Virus record (IMG/VR): IMGVR_UViG_3300020213_000055
Span: 1-39,628 of that record
Reading direction: 5' to 3' (one strand)
From: a virus
DNA: 39,628 bases
Position numbers and translations under genes: made by a program. Positions 1 to 8,770 of the stretch are shown piece by piece. The notes beneath the pieces were generated by a model. It was not told the DNA's origin and did not search any database. It worked only from the letters and a program-made list of their open reading frames with translations. Positions within the stretch are counted from its first letter, which is position 1. Each line of letters starts with the position of its first letter.

Positions 1-60
1 CTCTTTGATGCAATTTTTTTAAGCCTATCCTGTAACTCTTCTTTTGATATAATTTTCATA
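1..60. other. Terminal overlap identical to 39569-39628
   Basis: The first 60 bases are identical to the last 60. The minus-strand structural operon continues logically across this join, so the window is best read as a circular or circularly permuted genome opened inside a tandem repeat. Allowing one mismatch (C at 128 against T in the other copies) the overlap could be stretched to 205 bases, which would remove one repeat copy. A true linear genome with short direct terminal repeats cannot be excluded. Confidence 0.85.
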
Positions 61-84
61 GTTTTATTTACCCCATCCTAATTT

Positions 85-204
85 TTATAAACAAGAAATA
101 CGCAATAGCAATCTGCGAATTCTAACCATTCTAAAAATAACAAATCTCTTTGATGCAATTTTTTTAAGCCTATCCTGTAACTCTTCTTTTGATATAATTT
201 TCAT
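85..204 (-). CDS. 39-aa micro-ORF, copy 1 of a tandem array
   Basis: This ORF begins MKIISKEELQDRLKKIASKR and ends with a basic, hydrophobic stretch (RIRRLLLRISCL). It starts 4 bp after the stop of the gene at 209-595, so translational coupling is possible; the only Shine-Dalgarno-like sequence is a G-rich stretch about 11 bases upstream. Near-identical copies lie at 39508-39627 (its start also visible at 1-59) and 39363-39482; those read Ile where this copy reads Met. The family is not recognised. It may be a real small protein or just the content of a duplicated intergenic unit. Confidence 0.4.
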   Translation of the reverse strand: MKIISKEELQDRLKKIASKRFVIFRMVRIRRLLLRISCL

Positions 205-208
205 AGTT

Positions 209-595
209 TTATTTACCCCATCCTATAGCTTGAAACGCGCCGGAACTAGGAAGTGCTGAAACACTTCTAAACCAGCATTTATAACCTATCGGCGATTGAT
301 ACATTAAATTCCAAGGCGTCTCAACGGTTGAATTAGATAGAATCTGAAAGCTTCCTTTTTCCGCAGGAGAAGGCTTCGTAATCGAATTGCAATTAGCCTC
401 AATTGGAACCGAAGAACTATTTACTAATTGTACTATCGTCATCGGTCCTGAAACCGTCGTTAGCTCTAATTGTGGTTGGTTATTATATGTAGCGGCCATC
501 ACTTGGGGCGCAGAGGTAAAGTCTGCGTTATAAGAATATGGAGTCGCATTAGCTAGAACGCATATAAAAACAGTAACCAGTAAAATAAATTTCAT
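209..595 (-). CDS. Small secreted protein of the tail-fibre region
   Basis: This 128-aa protein begins with a clear signal peptide (MKFILLVTVFICVLANA) and then a Ser/Thr/Gln-rich, beta-looking segment containing two cysteines in the mature part. The start at 595 is chosen because AAAGGAG lies 8 bases upstream; a longer reading from 631 lacks this. It follows the fibre gene at 622-1956 in the same direction. A signal peptide on a gene in a tail operon is odd, since tail proteins assemble in the cytoplasm; it may act on the host envelope or block superinfection. The family is not recognised. Confidence 0.65.
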   Translation of the reverse strand: MKFILLVTVFICVLANATPYSYNADFTSAPQVMAATYNNQPQLELTTVSGPMTIVQLVNSSSVPIEANCNSITKPSPAEKGSFQILSNSTVETPWNLMYQSPIGYKCWFRSVSALPSSGAFQAIGWGK

Positions 596-621
596 TTTTT
601 TCTCCTTTAAAAAGTTTATCA

Positions 622-1956
622 TCAATCGCAAATCCTTGTAACCCTGAAGTAAGCATAGTCATTGCCAGCACTACAATTAGACGATCCGTTTGACTGCCCC
701 CTTAAAATATCACCGGGGTACAATCTTTTAACCGCGTTTACCGCAAGGCAAGTATCTATCCCTGAAGAATATGGTACAGCGGATACCTTTGCTAATACCT
801 GATTACCCGGAAGGGAATTTATATCTGTCGCCGTGCCCGATGAATTCATTGTAATCCCAAACGCAGGGGTTGAAGCTGTTATAGTATTATCCGCAACCGC
901 CGACACAAAATAAATTCCCGGAGTATTTATTGTAAAACTATCACCCTCTGTAGCACTTTGAGTAATGGTAATATCTGAGCCTATATTTTCACTTGGCGCC
1001 GCCCATCTAAATGTAGTTGCGGCTATAGAAGGGTAACCGCCACCTCCTTGACAATAAACAGTAGAGTCAGCGCCGAAAGTGGAATTATTTATATTGGAAA
1101 TGACAGTTGGCGCAGTTGCCCATGTGCCAGCGGTGGCTTCCGAAATAGTAATTCTCCCAATGAGTTTTATTGGAACGCCTGTTCTTGCGACAGTAGAATA
1201 AAGTGTTGTACTAGAAGAGCCTCCGGAAATAGCCGTTGTAGTTTGTACAATGTTTTCATCCCAAACCCTAGATCGGGAAACCGCAATCTCTAATGTCCCT
1301 GCATTATCTAATAAGTAAACCCATAAGTATTCAGTAGACCCGGCTTTAGTTCCTATTGTAGTTCCAGAAGGGATAACTAAAGACAGAGATTCCGTGGCAC
1401 TGCGAACGTTAAATGTTCCAGTAGCGAGAACTGAACTCCTAAAAGAAACCGAAGCGGGGCTTGAAGCTACAGGATCATTACCCTGTTGATTTTTCAATGA
1501 AATAGTTAGTGCATTATCGGCGACGCTTGCACTTAAGGAAACGTTTAATATGTCTGAAGAACTAGAATTTAATACTATCCATTTTGTATTGTCGGTTACT
1601 GCGTTATTTAAATTTGTATCTATAGTGGAGCGGTAAACATTCCCGTTACCATCATTTACAATAGAACCGATATAGTACGTAGTCTGCGCCTCCCACTCAG
1701 AAATTCCCTCTTGCATCAAATATGCAAGCTGATATGTAGGAACTAAAAAAAGTGAATTCAGATCCTCTATTGCCGGGCTATTACTCCCAAGAACTACCGC
1801 CGACATGCCGCCTAAATATTCCGGTAATGATTGAAGTGTTTCAATGTCGGCAGAAGTAGTTGGCGCGCCTGCCGCGAATGATCCAATCACTCCCTTTTGA
1901 TTTAAATTTGAATCCACTCCGAATATTCGAGCTAGTTTTCTTACAATTTTAGCCAT
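622..1956 (-). CDS. Tail fibre / receptor-binding protein
   Basis: This 444-aa protein has an N-terminal part (residues 1-90) typical of attachment to a baseplate, then a segment around 88-128 (WEAQTTYYIGSIV ... DNTKWIVL) resembling a carbohydrate-binding module of the CBM5/12 type found in many fibres. Long Ser/Thr/Gly-rich beta sequence follows, and the C-terminal third resembles a C1q/TNF-like beta-sandwich head. The start is preceded by AAGGAA. It lies directly behind the DUF2612 and baseplate J genes, the usual place for a fibre. Domain names are family recognition only. Confidence 0.75.
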   Translation of the reverse strand: MAKIVRKLARIFGVDSNLNQKGVIGSFAAGAPTTSADIETLQSLPEYLGGMSAVVLGSNSPAIEDLNSLFLVPTYQLAYLMQEGISEWEAQTTYYIGSIVNDGNGNVYRSTIDTNLNNAVTDNTKWIVLNSSSSDILNVSLSASVADNALTISLKNQQGNDPVASSPASVSFRSSVLATGTFNVRSATESLSLVIPSGTTIGTKAGSTEYLWVYLLDNAGTLEIAVSRSRVWDENIVQTTTAISGGSSSTTLYSTVARTGVPIKLIGRITISEATAGTWATAPTVISNINNSTFGADSTVYCQGGGGYPSIAATTFRWAAPSENIGSDITITQSATEGDSFTINTPGIYFVSAVADNTITASTPAFGITMNSSGTATDINSLPGNQVLAKVSAVPYSSGIDTCLAVNAVKRLYPGDILRGQSNGSSNCSAGNDYAYFRVTRICD

Positions 1957-1966
1957 TTATAATTCC

Positions 1967-2587
1967 TTACGATAAGATATATGCATATATATAAGACAGC
2001 ATAGGATAATTCATTTTGTAGTCACTGTAACTATTTAGCGGGAAATTATTAGGCGTATCATACCCATAAGTCCTAAATCCAAAAAAACTAGTAGTTGGGG
2101 CATATACTGCCGCCAAGCGCACGCCCATCGGTTTAGGCAATTTACGCTCAGTGATAAACATTTGAATTAAATCCTGACTACCTACAGAGTAGTTTATAAA
2201 ATAATTCATGTGCATGTTCTGATAATCAAAAACTAAAATATTCAAACCGAAAAATCCATTTATTAGCGATTGTATTGCATGCAAAGAACTTTCGTTATGA
2301 TTGCTTACTATGCATATTCTAATAAATTGTCGGTAATCGTCGTCACTTAAAGTAATAGGAGCGGTGAATCCATTTCCGCTTCGGTTTGATCCCGTATATT
2401 TACCTATGATATCTAACTGGTCCCCCACGCAATCATCAAGATTGAACGCATCCTGTACTTGCGTTGGGATTTGGTCCATCACAACGGGGTTAACCAATGC
2501 TTTTATAGTCGCATAAGCTTTCGCTTTGCCTATGTATTGCATTATTAATAAATCAGCGTAATACCTGATTATTTCTTCATTCGTCAT
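1967..2587 (-). CDS. DUF2612-type baseplate/tail protein
   Basis: This 206-aa protein opens with an Asp/Gln-rich helical segment (MQYIGKAKAYATIKAL) followed by LDDCVGDQLDIIGKYTG, the signature of the DUF2612 phage family. Members sit between baseplate J and the fibre and probably take the place of P2 gpI in joining fibre to baseplate. The C-terminal 60 residues are aromatic-rich (FFGFRTYGYD). Start and upstream stop overlap as ATGA (2584-2587), so it is translationally coupled to baseplate J. Confidence 0.8.
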   Translation of the reverse strand: MTNEEIIRYYADLLIMQYIGKAKAYATIKALVNPVVMDQIPTQVQDAFNLDDCVGDQLDIIGKYTGSNRSGNGFTAPITLSDDDYRQFIRICIVSNHNESSLHAIQSLINGFFGLNILVFDYQNMHMNYFINYSVGSQDLIQMFITERKLPKPMGVRLAAVYAPTTSFFGFRTYGYDTPNNFPLNSYSDYKMNYPMLSYIYAYILS

Positions 2588-3990
2588 GAAATTACACTCA
2601 CATTCGCTAATGCGATAACCCCGTCTGCATCCACTACCTTAACAACGTCAGTTACAGAAGGCACCGCGCCCGCAGTGTAAAGACCGGAAGCGTTTATTGA
2701 TCCTCCGCTAGGGGCTGAATTCATCGAGTAAGTGTAAGCGCCGTAACCGCCAAGCCCTATAAATTGTTGTGTTTCGGTTACTGCAACAGTTGCTGAAGAA
2801 GGCGATAATTGAACTGGAATGATAATTATATTGGCAGAAGAAACTGCGAACTGTTTATTTTTTAAAGAAGGCGTAAGAGTATTTGTATATGCGCCACCGT
2901 GAGTAAGACTAAATCCTGAAAGAGTTACAAGAGTATTTGGATCAATCGCCTGAACCGCTGTTGCTAATGCATTTATATTTACTTCGTCAGCCACGCCGGG
3001 AATAAATGAAGTTACAAGACCGGATCGGATAGCGGCGATATTTGGCGCATTAACCCCATCAAGTGAAGTTACAGTAAATTTAATAAATAAATTTTCTGAT
3101 TCTACTACGTCCCAATAGATTGTAAAAATAGATCCGTCGACTTGAGTTACGTCATAAGATATAGATCCATACATTCCACAACCAGCATTTCTTTTTCTAT
3201 AGATTGCCTGTGCAACGTCTGCATCAGCGGGCGTGCCCGCAACAATTACCCAAATAGAATGCCCCGGTACCCCGTCACCATTTGTAGCCCCTGAATCATT
3301 TTCCTCAATGAAGGCGAAGGACATTCCAGAAATATTTTCTAAGTCTGCTAAAAGTCCGGCGTAGTAACCTTGACTCGCAAGAGAAACAGATTTTTGTCTG
3401 CGTATTTTAAGCGCGGCATCGCTTTCTTCATTTATTCCTAACGTTAAATAAGTTGTAGGGTTATTAACCGAAACAACTCCTAAAACTACAGTTACAGGAA
3501 TGATAATAGTATTGGGAATAGTTAAGGTGGCCCCTGGCAACTCAGCTCGGAACTGATAAACATTAGTTCCCGCTCCTGAAATTGAAACGCTATTGACTAG
3601 GAACCATTTATTACCGGCATTATCTGAAATTGTATAAGGGATTTGCTCTGTCTGGTCTAAACCGATTAGGTTAAGTGCTTGAGAGGTAACCAAAGTTATT
3701 TCGGTTACAGTGTAAGTCCCGGCTTGCCTTTGAATTCCGTTGATCGCAACACGTTGATCAAGAACTTTTCCTATAGCTAAGTCAGGGTCAAACTGATTAT
3801 AAATTTGAGTTAGTAAATCTAAATTATCAAGAACCGATTGAATAAAAATATTGATCATCTGCCCATCGGGGGTACTTGATTCTATATTTATATCGGCCCC
3901 GTAAATGTCTTGAAATGCAAGCGTGTACTGAGCTAACAGCTCCGCTCTGGTAGCTGTTTGTAAACCGTTAATTCCAATTTCGTTAGGCAT
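2584..3990 (-). CDS. Baseplate J-like protein with C-terminal Ig-like domain
   Basis: This 468-aa protein matches the baseplate J (P2 gpJ / Mu gp47) family: N-terminal helical region with YGADINIESSTPDGQMINI, then DPDLAIGKVLDQRVAINGI, then alternating beta domains. It forms the baseplate wedge periphery. From about residue 388 there is an added Ig-like module (LSPSSATVAVTETQQF ... GGSINASGLYTAG), absent from the minimal family and clearly similar to the N-terminus of the gene at 11265-11975. It lies upstream of and coupled to the DUF2612 gene. Confidence 0.88.
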   Translation of the reverse strand: MPNEIGINGLQTATRAELLAQYTLAFQDIYGADINIESSTPDGQMINIFIQSVLDNLDLLTQIYNQFDPDLAIGKVLDQRVAINGIQRQAGTYTVTEITLVTSQALNLIGLDQTEQIPYTISDNAGNKWFLVNSVSISGAGTNVYQFRAELPGATLTIPNTIIIPVTVVLGVVSVNNPTTYLTLGINEESDAALKIRRQKSVSLASQGYYAGLLADLENISGMSFAFIEENDSGATNGDGVPGHSIWVIVAGTPADADVAQAIYRKRNAGCGMYGSISYDVTQVDGSIFTIYWDVVESENLFIKFTVTSLDGVNAPNIAAIRSGLVTSFIPGVADEVNINALATAVQAIDPNTLVTLSGFSLTHGGAYTNTLTPSLKNKQFAVSSANIIIIPVQLSPSSATVAVTETQQFIGLGGYGAYTYSMNSAPSGGSINASGLYTAGAVPSVTDVVKVVDADGVIALANVSVIS

Positions 3991-4004
3991 TTTTTATTTC
4001 CTTT

Positions 4005-4307
4005 TTACGGCGCTAACCAGGCGGGAATAATCATTGTATCCCCGTTAAATTGTACCTTTATCCATCTATAGGGGTTGCCCGATGTTGGAGCTAATAAAAG
4101 CGTTGCTGTCTGCGCCCCGCTAGGTTGAACGTTGCATGTCATCGGAGTCTGCAAAATCTCACTTATTTTCATTTTATAAGTAGTGCTACTATTCACCATT
4201 GGGAATACGGCACTAGCTGTAACTTGCGGGGGAGAAACCGCGGATAAGTTTGAAATCTTTACATCCGCAAAAAGATTTAGTGATAAAAACATTATTAGAT
4301 ATTTCAT
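4005..4307 (-). CDS. Small secreted protein embedded in the baseplate operon
   Basis: About 100 aa. A signal peptide (MKYLIMFLSLNLFAD) is followed by a short beta-rich domain ending PYRWIKVQFNGDTMIIPAWLAP. The start at 4307 gives the cleaner signal peptide; a start at 4319 would overlap the upstream stop as ATGA. Its first eight residues are identical to those of the exported protein at 32653-32907. The mature part begins KISNLSAVSPPQVTASAVFPMVNSSTTYKMKI-like, reminiscent of short fibre-head segments. No family recognised; export from a baseplate operon is unexpected. Confidence 0.6.
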   Translation of the reverse strand: MKYLIMFLSLNLFADVKISNLSAVSPPQVTASAVFPMVNSSTTYKMKISEILQTPMTCNVQPSGAQTATLLLAPTSGNPYRWIKVQFNGDTMIIPAWLAP

Positions 4308-4315
4308 AAGTCCTC

Positions 4316-4732
4316 TCATACTGATATTTCGTTACCTTCTTCAGTGACTATTGTGTCACCGCCCTCTGTTAATAGGAATTCGTCTGGAATAAAATTACTT
4401 TCCGCAGATACAGCCCCAAAGCTTGTGTCTACTTCGTATTGAATAGTTAACTCTCTTACAGAGGATAGAACTATAGATAATTGTTTTATACCTGTCACAT
4501 AGAGAGTATTTAAAATTGTCGCAGAAACTGACAGCTCAATTGTAATCTTATTTTTTCCACCTAAAAGATTGAACCAATCAATCCCGTCATTCGCCGCAAA
4601 AAAACAATCTCCTAAAAAAGAATATAACCGAGTTTGAATGTTTTGAGCCACCGCCTCACGGTTTTTCTTGTAGTCGTTACGGCCCTTTCCGAATTCCCAG
4701 TCGTGCCCCGCGTCTAGTGCTCTTACAATCAT
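4316..4732 (-). CDS. Baseplate wedge protein, gp25/GPW-like
   Basis: This 138-aa protein has the sequence ALDAGHDWEFGKGRNDYKKN and DGIDWFNLLGGKN, typical of the short gp25/GPW-like or DUF2634-like wedge subunits that nucleate sheath polymerisation. The last residues (TEGGDTIVTEEGNEISV) form a repeat tag resembling the C-terminus of the neck protein at 11972-12427. It lies between the spike gene and baseplate J, as in other contractile tails. Its stop overlaps the next ATG. Confidence 0.72.
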   Translation of the reverse strand: MIVRALDAGHDWEFGKGRNDYKKNREAVAQNIQTRLYSFLGDCFFAANDGIDWFNLLGGKNKITIELSVSATILNTLYVTGIKQLSIVLSSVRELTIQYEVDTSFGAVSAESNFIPDEFLLTEGGDTIVTEEGNEISV

Positions 4733-5436
4733 TCTAGTAGCCCCGCCACGAGAATTTGAATAGCTGCAATTTGCGCTGTCGCTGCGGTAGCCCCCGCCGA
4801 AACCGCTAACTCATAGGGAGTTATGGGCACGCTGCTTGGACCCATTGTCGCTAAAAGCGTTGTTAAAGTAGTATTTAAATTATTCAAAATTACCCCTAAA
4901 CTAGTAGTCGAATTCGCTATTTTTGCTTTCGTGGCGCTTACCCCTACCATCGCGCCGGTATCGCCGTATCTTAACACGGCCCTAGTAGTGTCGTAGACCC
5001 CTACTTTATTGAATCCTATTAGGGCCATCGCGTCAGAAAAAGAGTGTAACCGTGAAGTTTTTACCTCGCTAACCGCGCCCGATTTTCCTGATTTAATATA
5101 ATTATCAATGTCTCTGTCATTGAATAGGACGAGGCATTGATCACCTTTTACGATTGGAAAAGTAAGATGAAATTGACCTCCGCCGAGAATGATTACCGGA
5201 CAATCTAAAAGAATAGGATATTCCACTTGATAAGCTACCTGAACACCAATTTCGGTTTGCCTGTAATAAGTCTGTGAATAATTTAAAGTTGCCGAAATAG
5301 TTTGTTTTGATGAATCGAATTCTTGAACGGTAGCGATTGCATGGCAATTCACTTCTAAAAGAATCTCTCTTTTTAGAACATTAAAAGCATCCCTTAGACT
5401 AGGCTGAGATGTTATTTTTTTCGGAGGAATTGACAT
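4729..5436 (-). CDS. Baseplate spike protein (Gp138 N-terminal domain)
   Basis: This 235-aa protein has an OB-fold-like N-terminal domain with YPILLDCPVIILGGGQFHLTFP followed by KGDQCLVLFNDRDIDNYIKSG, the signature of the Gp138 N-terminal domain found in membrane-piercing spikes (gpV/gp45 type). The C-terminal 50 residues are Ala/Thr-rich and predicted helical or coiled. It is coupled to the hub gene (overlap at 5436) and to the wedge gene downstream. Confidence 0.82.
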   Translation of the reverse strand: MSIPPKKITSQPSLRDAFNVLKREILLEVNCHAIATVQEFDSSKQTISATLNYSQTYYRQTEIGVQVAYQVEYPILLDCPVIILGGGQFHLTFPIVKGDQCLVLFNDRDIDNYIKSGKSGAVSEVKTSRLHSFSDAMALIGFNKVGVYDTTRAVLRYGDTGAMVGVSATKAKIANSTTSLGVILNNLNTTLTTLLATMGPSSVPITPYELAVSAGATAATAQIAAIQILVAGLLE

Positions 5437-6386
5437 TATCTAATAACCCTTATTCCTTCTACGGATTCTAGCTGACCTAAACCGTAAAGCCCTAGTGAGG
5501 TGGTAGCACTGCCGCATACTACCTCTGAAATCATGCCCTTATGCTGAACCGAAACTATTTTATATGATCCATTTAACTTTTTAAATGTTTGAGTATCTAA
5601 ATTAACTTGCTGTAACATGTTTGCGCTTGGCTCAAAAATCATTTCTAAGGTAATTTTTGTTTGTTGTTTTATAGGTGTTCCAATAAGGCCGCTCTCGCTT
5701 GTTATATTTAAAACAGGGAGTGTTTTAGTTCCTAGTTGTTCTGTATCCTTGAGGCAGTATGATTTTTGTTGATCTATAAAAAAGCAATTCCCAGTCATTT
5801 CATTTATATTACCTATAATGCTTCCATTATAAGAAACTCCCTTTGAAATATTTCCCAATGAAGAAAAATCACCGATAGCGCCAAAAGCTATTCCATAAGG
5901 TTCAAGCGAGCGCATTAGTTGTTCAATTATTTCTTGGCATGAAGTCCCTGACTTGAATTGAATATTTTTTTGAATATTTTCTTTATCTGAAACCTGAGTA
6001 TATCCCTGCCCACCGTCGTAAGATTCTACCTGAGTTATAAAATCAACTCCCTCGCGTACGGACCATGCTCTATCCATTATTCCTTTAAAAATAACAGGTA
6101 ATCCCAATCGGTTTATATCTACCTGTTGAACAAGGCTTGTATCCTTACCATATCCTGCTGCAAAAATTATAAGTCTAGGCCCGCTATAATTCCATTGATC
6201 TTTAAAAATATTGTCTCTTCTTTTTTCACTTAAATTGTAAATCCTAAAAGAGGCAACATTGACCGAACTTAGATCATTCCTCTGTATATCAAACTCTAAA
6301 CTAAATGGCGGGCGTATATTTATATAGGTCCCGCTCTTTGAAGCTTCCTCAATGAGTAGGTAATAATTTCTGTTAAACTTGTCCAC
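5436..6386 (-). CDS. Baseplate hub protein (gpD/gp27-like)
   Basis: This 316-aa protein fits the family of hub proteins that form the ring on which the spike sits: SFRIYNLSEKRRDNIFKDQ near residue 45-65, then LIIFAAGYGKD and VIFKGIMDRAWSVREG, and a C-terminal beta region ending in KLNGSYKIVSVQHKG. These match phage proteins annotated as hub or 'phage protein D-like'. It precedes the Gp138-type spike gene with a one-base overlap, consistent with hub followed by spike. Confidence 0.75.
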   Translation of the reverse strand: MDKFNRNYYLLIEEASKSGTYINIRPPFSLEFDIQRNDLSSVNVASFRIYNLSEKRRDNIFKDQWNYSGPRLIIFAAGYGKDTSLVQQVDINRLGLPVIFKGIMDRAWSVREGVDFITQVESYDGGQGYTQVSDKENIQKNIQFKSGTSCQEIIEQLMRSLEPYGIAFGAIGDFSSLGNISKGVSYNGSIIGNINEMTGNCFFIDQQKSYCLKDTEQLGTKTLPVLNITSESGLIGTPIKQQTKITLEMIFEPSANMLQQVNLDTQTFKKLNGSYKIVSVQHKGMISEVVCGSATTSLGLYGLGQLESVEGIRVIR

Positions 6387-6720
6387 TTAACAGCCCCGCG
6401 TAAGCGTCAACTTCCGACTCAGTCAGAATGAATATTTCGGCATTCTGAGATGAGAAATCATATTGCTGAGATGGCTCTCGGCTCGCCTTAGAAAAACAGG
6501 CCAAACCGAAAGGTATTTGATTTCTGTATTGATATAGCATATTGGGGCTGATGCAAATTCTAAGTCCGTATAGTAAAAAATCCTGATACTGTATTGAATC
6601 AAAGAACCATCCGTACTGCATCGGAACAAATTTCATCGTTATAATTAACGAAGTCCCGTTAGGTAGTATTAGAGTTTGCCTCTGTAATGGGTCATTTGTA
6701 ATTTGAGAAATTTGATTCAT
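6373..6720 (-). CDS. Small baseplate-associated protein
   Basis: This 115-aa protein is rich in aromatic residues (GWFFDSIQYQDFLLYGLRICISPNMLY). It is of the size and place of the short conserved proteins found between Dit-like and hub genes in DUF3383-type contractile tails; those often read as a beta-sandwich with the pattern 'W..D..Y'. It overlaps both neighbours by a few bases, so it is part of one translational unit. No precise function can be stated. Confidence 0.65.
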   Translation of the reverse strand: MNQISQITNDPLQRQTLILPNGTSLIITMKFVPMQYGWFFDSIQYQDFLLYGLRICISPNMLYQYRNQIPFGLACFSKASREPSQQYDFSSQNAEIFILTESEVDAYAGLLSGQV

Positions 6721-7532
6721 GCTATACCGCCAACATTACCCAAGAAACTTTGAGACGATACCGGCGGCGTGCTGATACCTAAATCATTTAACAGTGCGCC
6801 TTGAGCTGATGCCCTGCCCTGTAAGAAAGCAGAATTCGCACGAAGTGTTAGATAGGTATTTGCGTACTGAATTTGTTTAAAAGTTATTTCAAAATCCGTA
6901 ACCATTCTAGTTTCGGCGTCTTGAATAGCTCTTAAAGTTTTAATTGCCATGTTATCAAACTTAGCCCATGGAGTTTGAACGGTAAAAAGAGTACGTTTAC
7001 TAAAATATCCCTTGAACAAAGAAAAATATTTTTGCTGCTTAGTTTGTTGCGATCCACCCGTAACGGTATTCCATATTGAAACGGCAGAATCAATAGCTGT
7101 CCCCGCAATATCGTATAATAGCTTTGCTTCGTTATATGCGATGAGTGCAGTAGTTGAAAGTTGCGGAACGAATGCGCTAACCGTAATAAGTTTATCTGCA
7201 ATAAATTTAATAGGAGCTAATATAGAAGGTACCACGTCATTTAGTTCCCCTATAAATCCTTGGGTAGTTACTAGGATTGGTTTTAGTGCTATTTGATCCT
7301 GTACAGCTGAATTATCCTCAACGTAGTGGTCCGTTATATCACTTTCCAATGTTACGGTTTGCTCGCCTTCATAGTTAAATAAAATAGTAGCGGGTTGGCG
7401 TGACTGCGTGCCGTTGTTAGTTGGGGCATTCTGAGGTTGATAGCCAGAATCCTCATTGGGACTAACTAAAATAAGATTGGAAAGAGACAGCGCAGTAGTA
7501 GTGAAATTTGAAAGCTGAGATAAATAAGGCAT
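6717..7532 (-). CDS. Baseplate protein with Dit-like N-terminal domain
   Basis: This 271-aa protein has the Dit-like beta motif NYEGEQTVTLESDITDHYVEDNSAVQDQ followed by KPILVTTQGFIGEL (written here in two pieces, about residues 52-97). This is typical of the hub-proximal protein encoded after the tape measure in DUF3383-type tails. The middle is helical (coil-like, residues 100-170), and a second beta element with PWAKFDNMAIKTLRA near residue 190 resembles the LysM-less end of this family. It directly follows the tape-measure gene. Confidence 0.75.
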   Translation of the reverse strand: MPYLSQLSNFTTTALSLSNLILVSPNEDSGYQPQNAPTNNGTQSRQPATILFNYEGEQTVTLESDITDHYVEDNSAVQDQIALKPILVTTQGFIGELNDVVPSILAPIKFIADKLITVSAFVPQLSTTALIAYNEAKLLYDIAGTAIDSAVSIWNTVTGGSQQTKQQKYFSLFKGYFSKRTLFTVQTPWAKFDNMAIKTLRAIQDAETRMVTDFEITFKQIQYANTYLTLRANSAFLQGRASAQGALLNDLGISTPPVSSQSFLGNVGGIA

Positions 7533-8770
7533 TAGTTATCCCTCGCTGCCGTGGGTGAAGTATTAACCGCGTCTGATGTTTGCTTTTTTAATTCGCTAAG
7601 CGCATCGTTAGCGCCCGGCACACCGTAAATCATATTGGTTTGGTTAACCGTATTATTCGAAGTGTTGCCTTGATTTCTTGGAACGCGAGCAGGGAATGGG
7701 ATTACGTTATTAGATTCTTTAGTAAATAAATCAGTAGGATTTTTAGTTACTCTATTAGATTCTTTAATAAACATATCTGGATTTGGAGTTCCTACTAACC
7801 CGCGCACAATTTTTTCAAGCCAGTTATCCTCTTTTTTCTCTTGTGGCCCATACCATTTACCTTTTTCTTGTTCGGTTGGGGCAAGTTGCTCTCTTAGCTG
7901 TTGAATTTTATTCAATGCTGCCGCCGCTAATAATATTCCAGCAAGCCATGGTGCCCATGCTGCAGTAATAACAATACCTGCCGCCGCAAGAACCGAGCCC
8001 AAAATAGGAGCATCTTTTATTAGTCGTGATATGTTTTTAACAACGTCTTTTAAAAATAAAAAACCTTCTCTAAGTTTTTTAACTCCGGTCATACCGAATT
8101 CTGATACAAGCGCGTCTCTTGTCATTTCTAGCGCCTTGTAAAATTTTAACCATTCTTCTTTTATCTTAGTAAGATTTTGAATCTGACCACCGGATAAAAT
8201 ATTTGATTTGCTTATTTTTTCTAATTCAATTCTAGATGATACAAGCGTGGCGATAGTCTCCGGACCAATCCCAAATGTAGCGAGCATCTCATTTCGTTTG
8301 CCTATATTTTTTTCCTTACGGGCATACTCACGAAGTTTACCCATCATATAGAACGTGTCTTTTAATTTCGTCTCATCAATCGCGCCTGTAACGCGTGCAA
8401 CTTCGGCAAGGCCACCTGGCGCGCCCATGCCTAAACTCATTTTTGCCATTGCACCTTGAACCGACTTTATAGATCCGCTCATTGAATCCGCAGATTCGCC
8501 CGCCATCTCGGCCATGTAGGTCCAACGCTGAAGTGAATCTAGCGAGAGTCCAGTCAAGTCTGAGAATCTTTTTAGGCCCATTCCTTTATCAGCTGATGCA
8601 ATAGTCATTCGTTCTAGCGCATACATAACGCCAAGAACCGCAGCTTTGGCGGCTAGACTCGTCGACTTAACGCCCTCCATAGAGGTACTTACGGCGCTTA
8701 CTTTTTTAGAAGTATCGTCAGCGCCTTTTATTCCAAGCGTGATAAATAATTCGGCAATAGCACCCGTCAT
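7532..8770 (-). CDS. Tape-measure protein
   Basis: This 412-aa protein has an Ala/Ser-rich helical N-terminus, the region LKRFSDLTGLSLDSLQRWTYMAEMAG typical of phage tape measures, and a hydrophobic stretch (about residues 253-290, AAAGIVITAAWAPWLAGILLAAAAL) likely to enter the host membrane. It sets tail length; at about 1.5 angstrom per helical residue the tail tube would be only about 60 nm, short for a myovirus. It starts within the stop of the chaperone extension (AAATGA), the usual arrangement for frameshifted tail chaperones. Confidence 0.88.
   Translation of the reverse strand: MTGAIAELFITLGIKGADDTSKKVSAVSTSMEGVKSTSLAAKAAVLGVMYALERMTIASADKGMGLKRFSDLTGLSLDSLQRWTYMAEMAGESADSMSGSIKSVQGAMAKMSLGMGAPGGLAEVARVTGAIDETKLKDTFYMMGKLREYARKEKNIGKRNEMLATFGIGPETIATLVSSRIELEKISKSNILSGGQIQNLTKIKEEWLKFYKALEMTRDALVSEFGMTGVKKLREGFLFLKDVVKNISRLIKDAPILGSVLAAAGIVITAAWAPWLAGILLAAAALNKIQQLREQLAPTEQEKGKWYGPQEKKEDNWLEKIVRGLVGTPNPDMFIKESNRVTKNPTDLFTKESNNVIPFPARVPRNQGNTSNNTVNQTNMIYGVPGANDALSELKKQTSDAVNTSPTAARDN

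Larger units (their letters stand above)
1..225. repeat. 145-bp tandem repeat, left part
   Basis: A 145-bp unit starts at 1 and again at 146; the second copy breaks off at 225, inside the 3' end of the secreted-protein gene at 209-595. Together with 39357-39568, and after removing the 60-base overlap, the circle holds three tandem copies (437 bp). Each unit carries a 39-codon minus-strand ORF plus a duplicate of the preceding gene's last codons. One base differs between copies, at 128. Confidence 0.9.
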
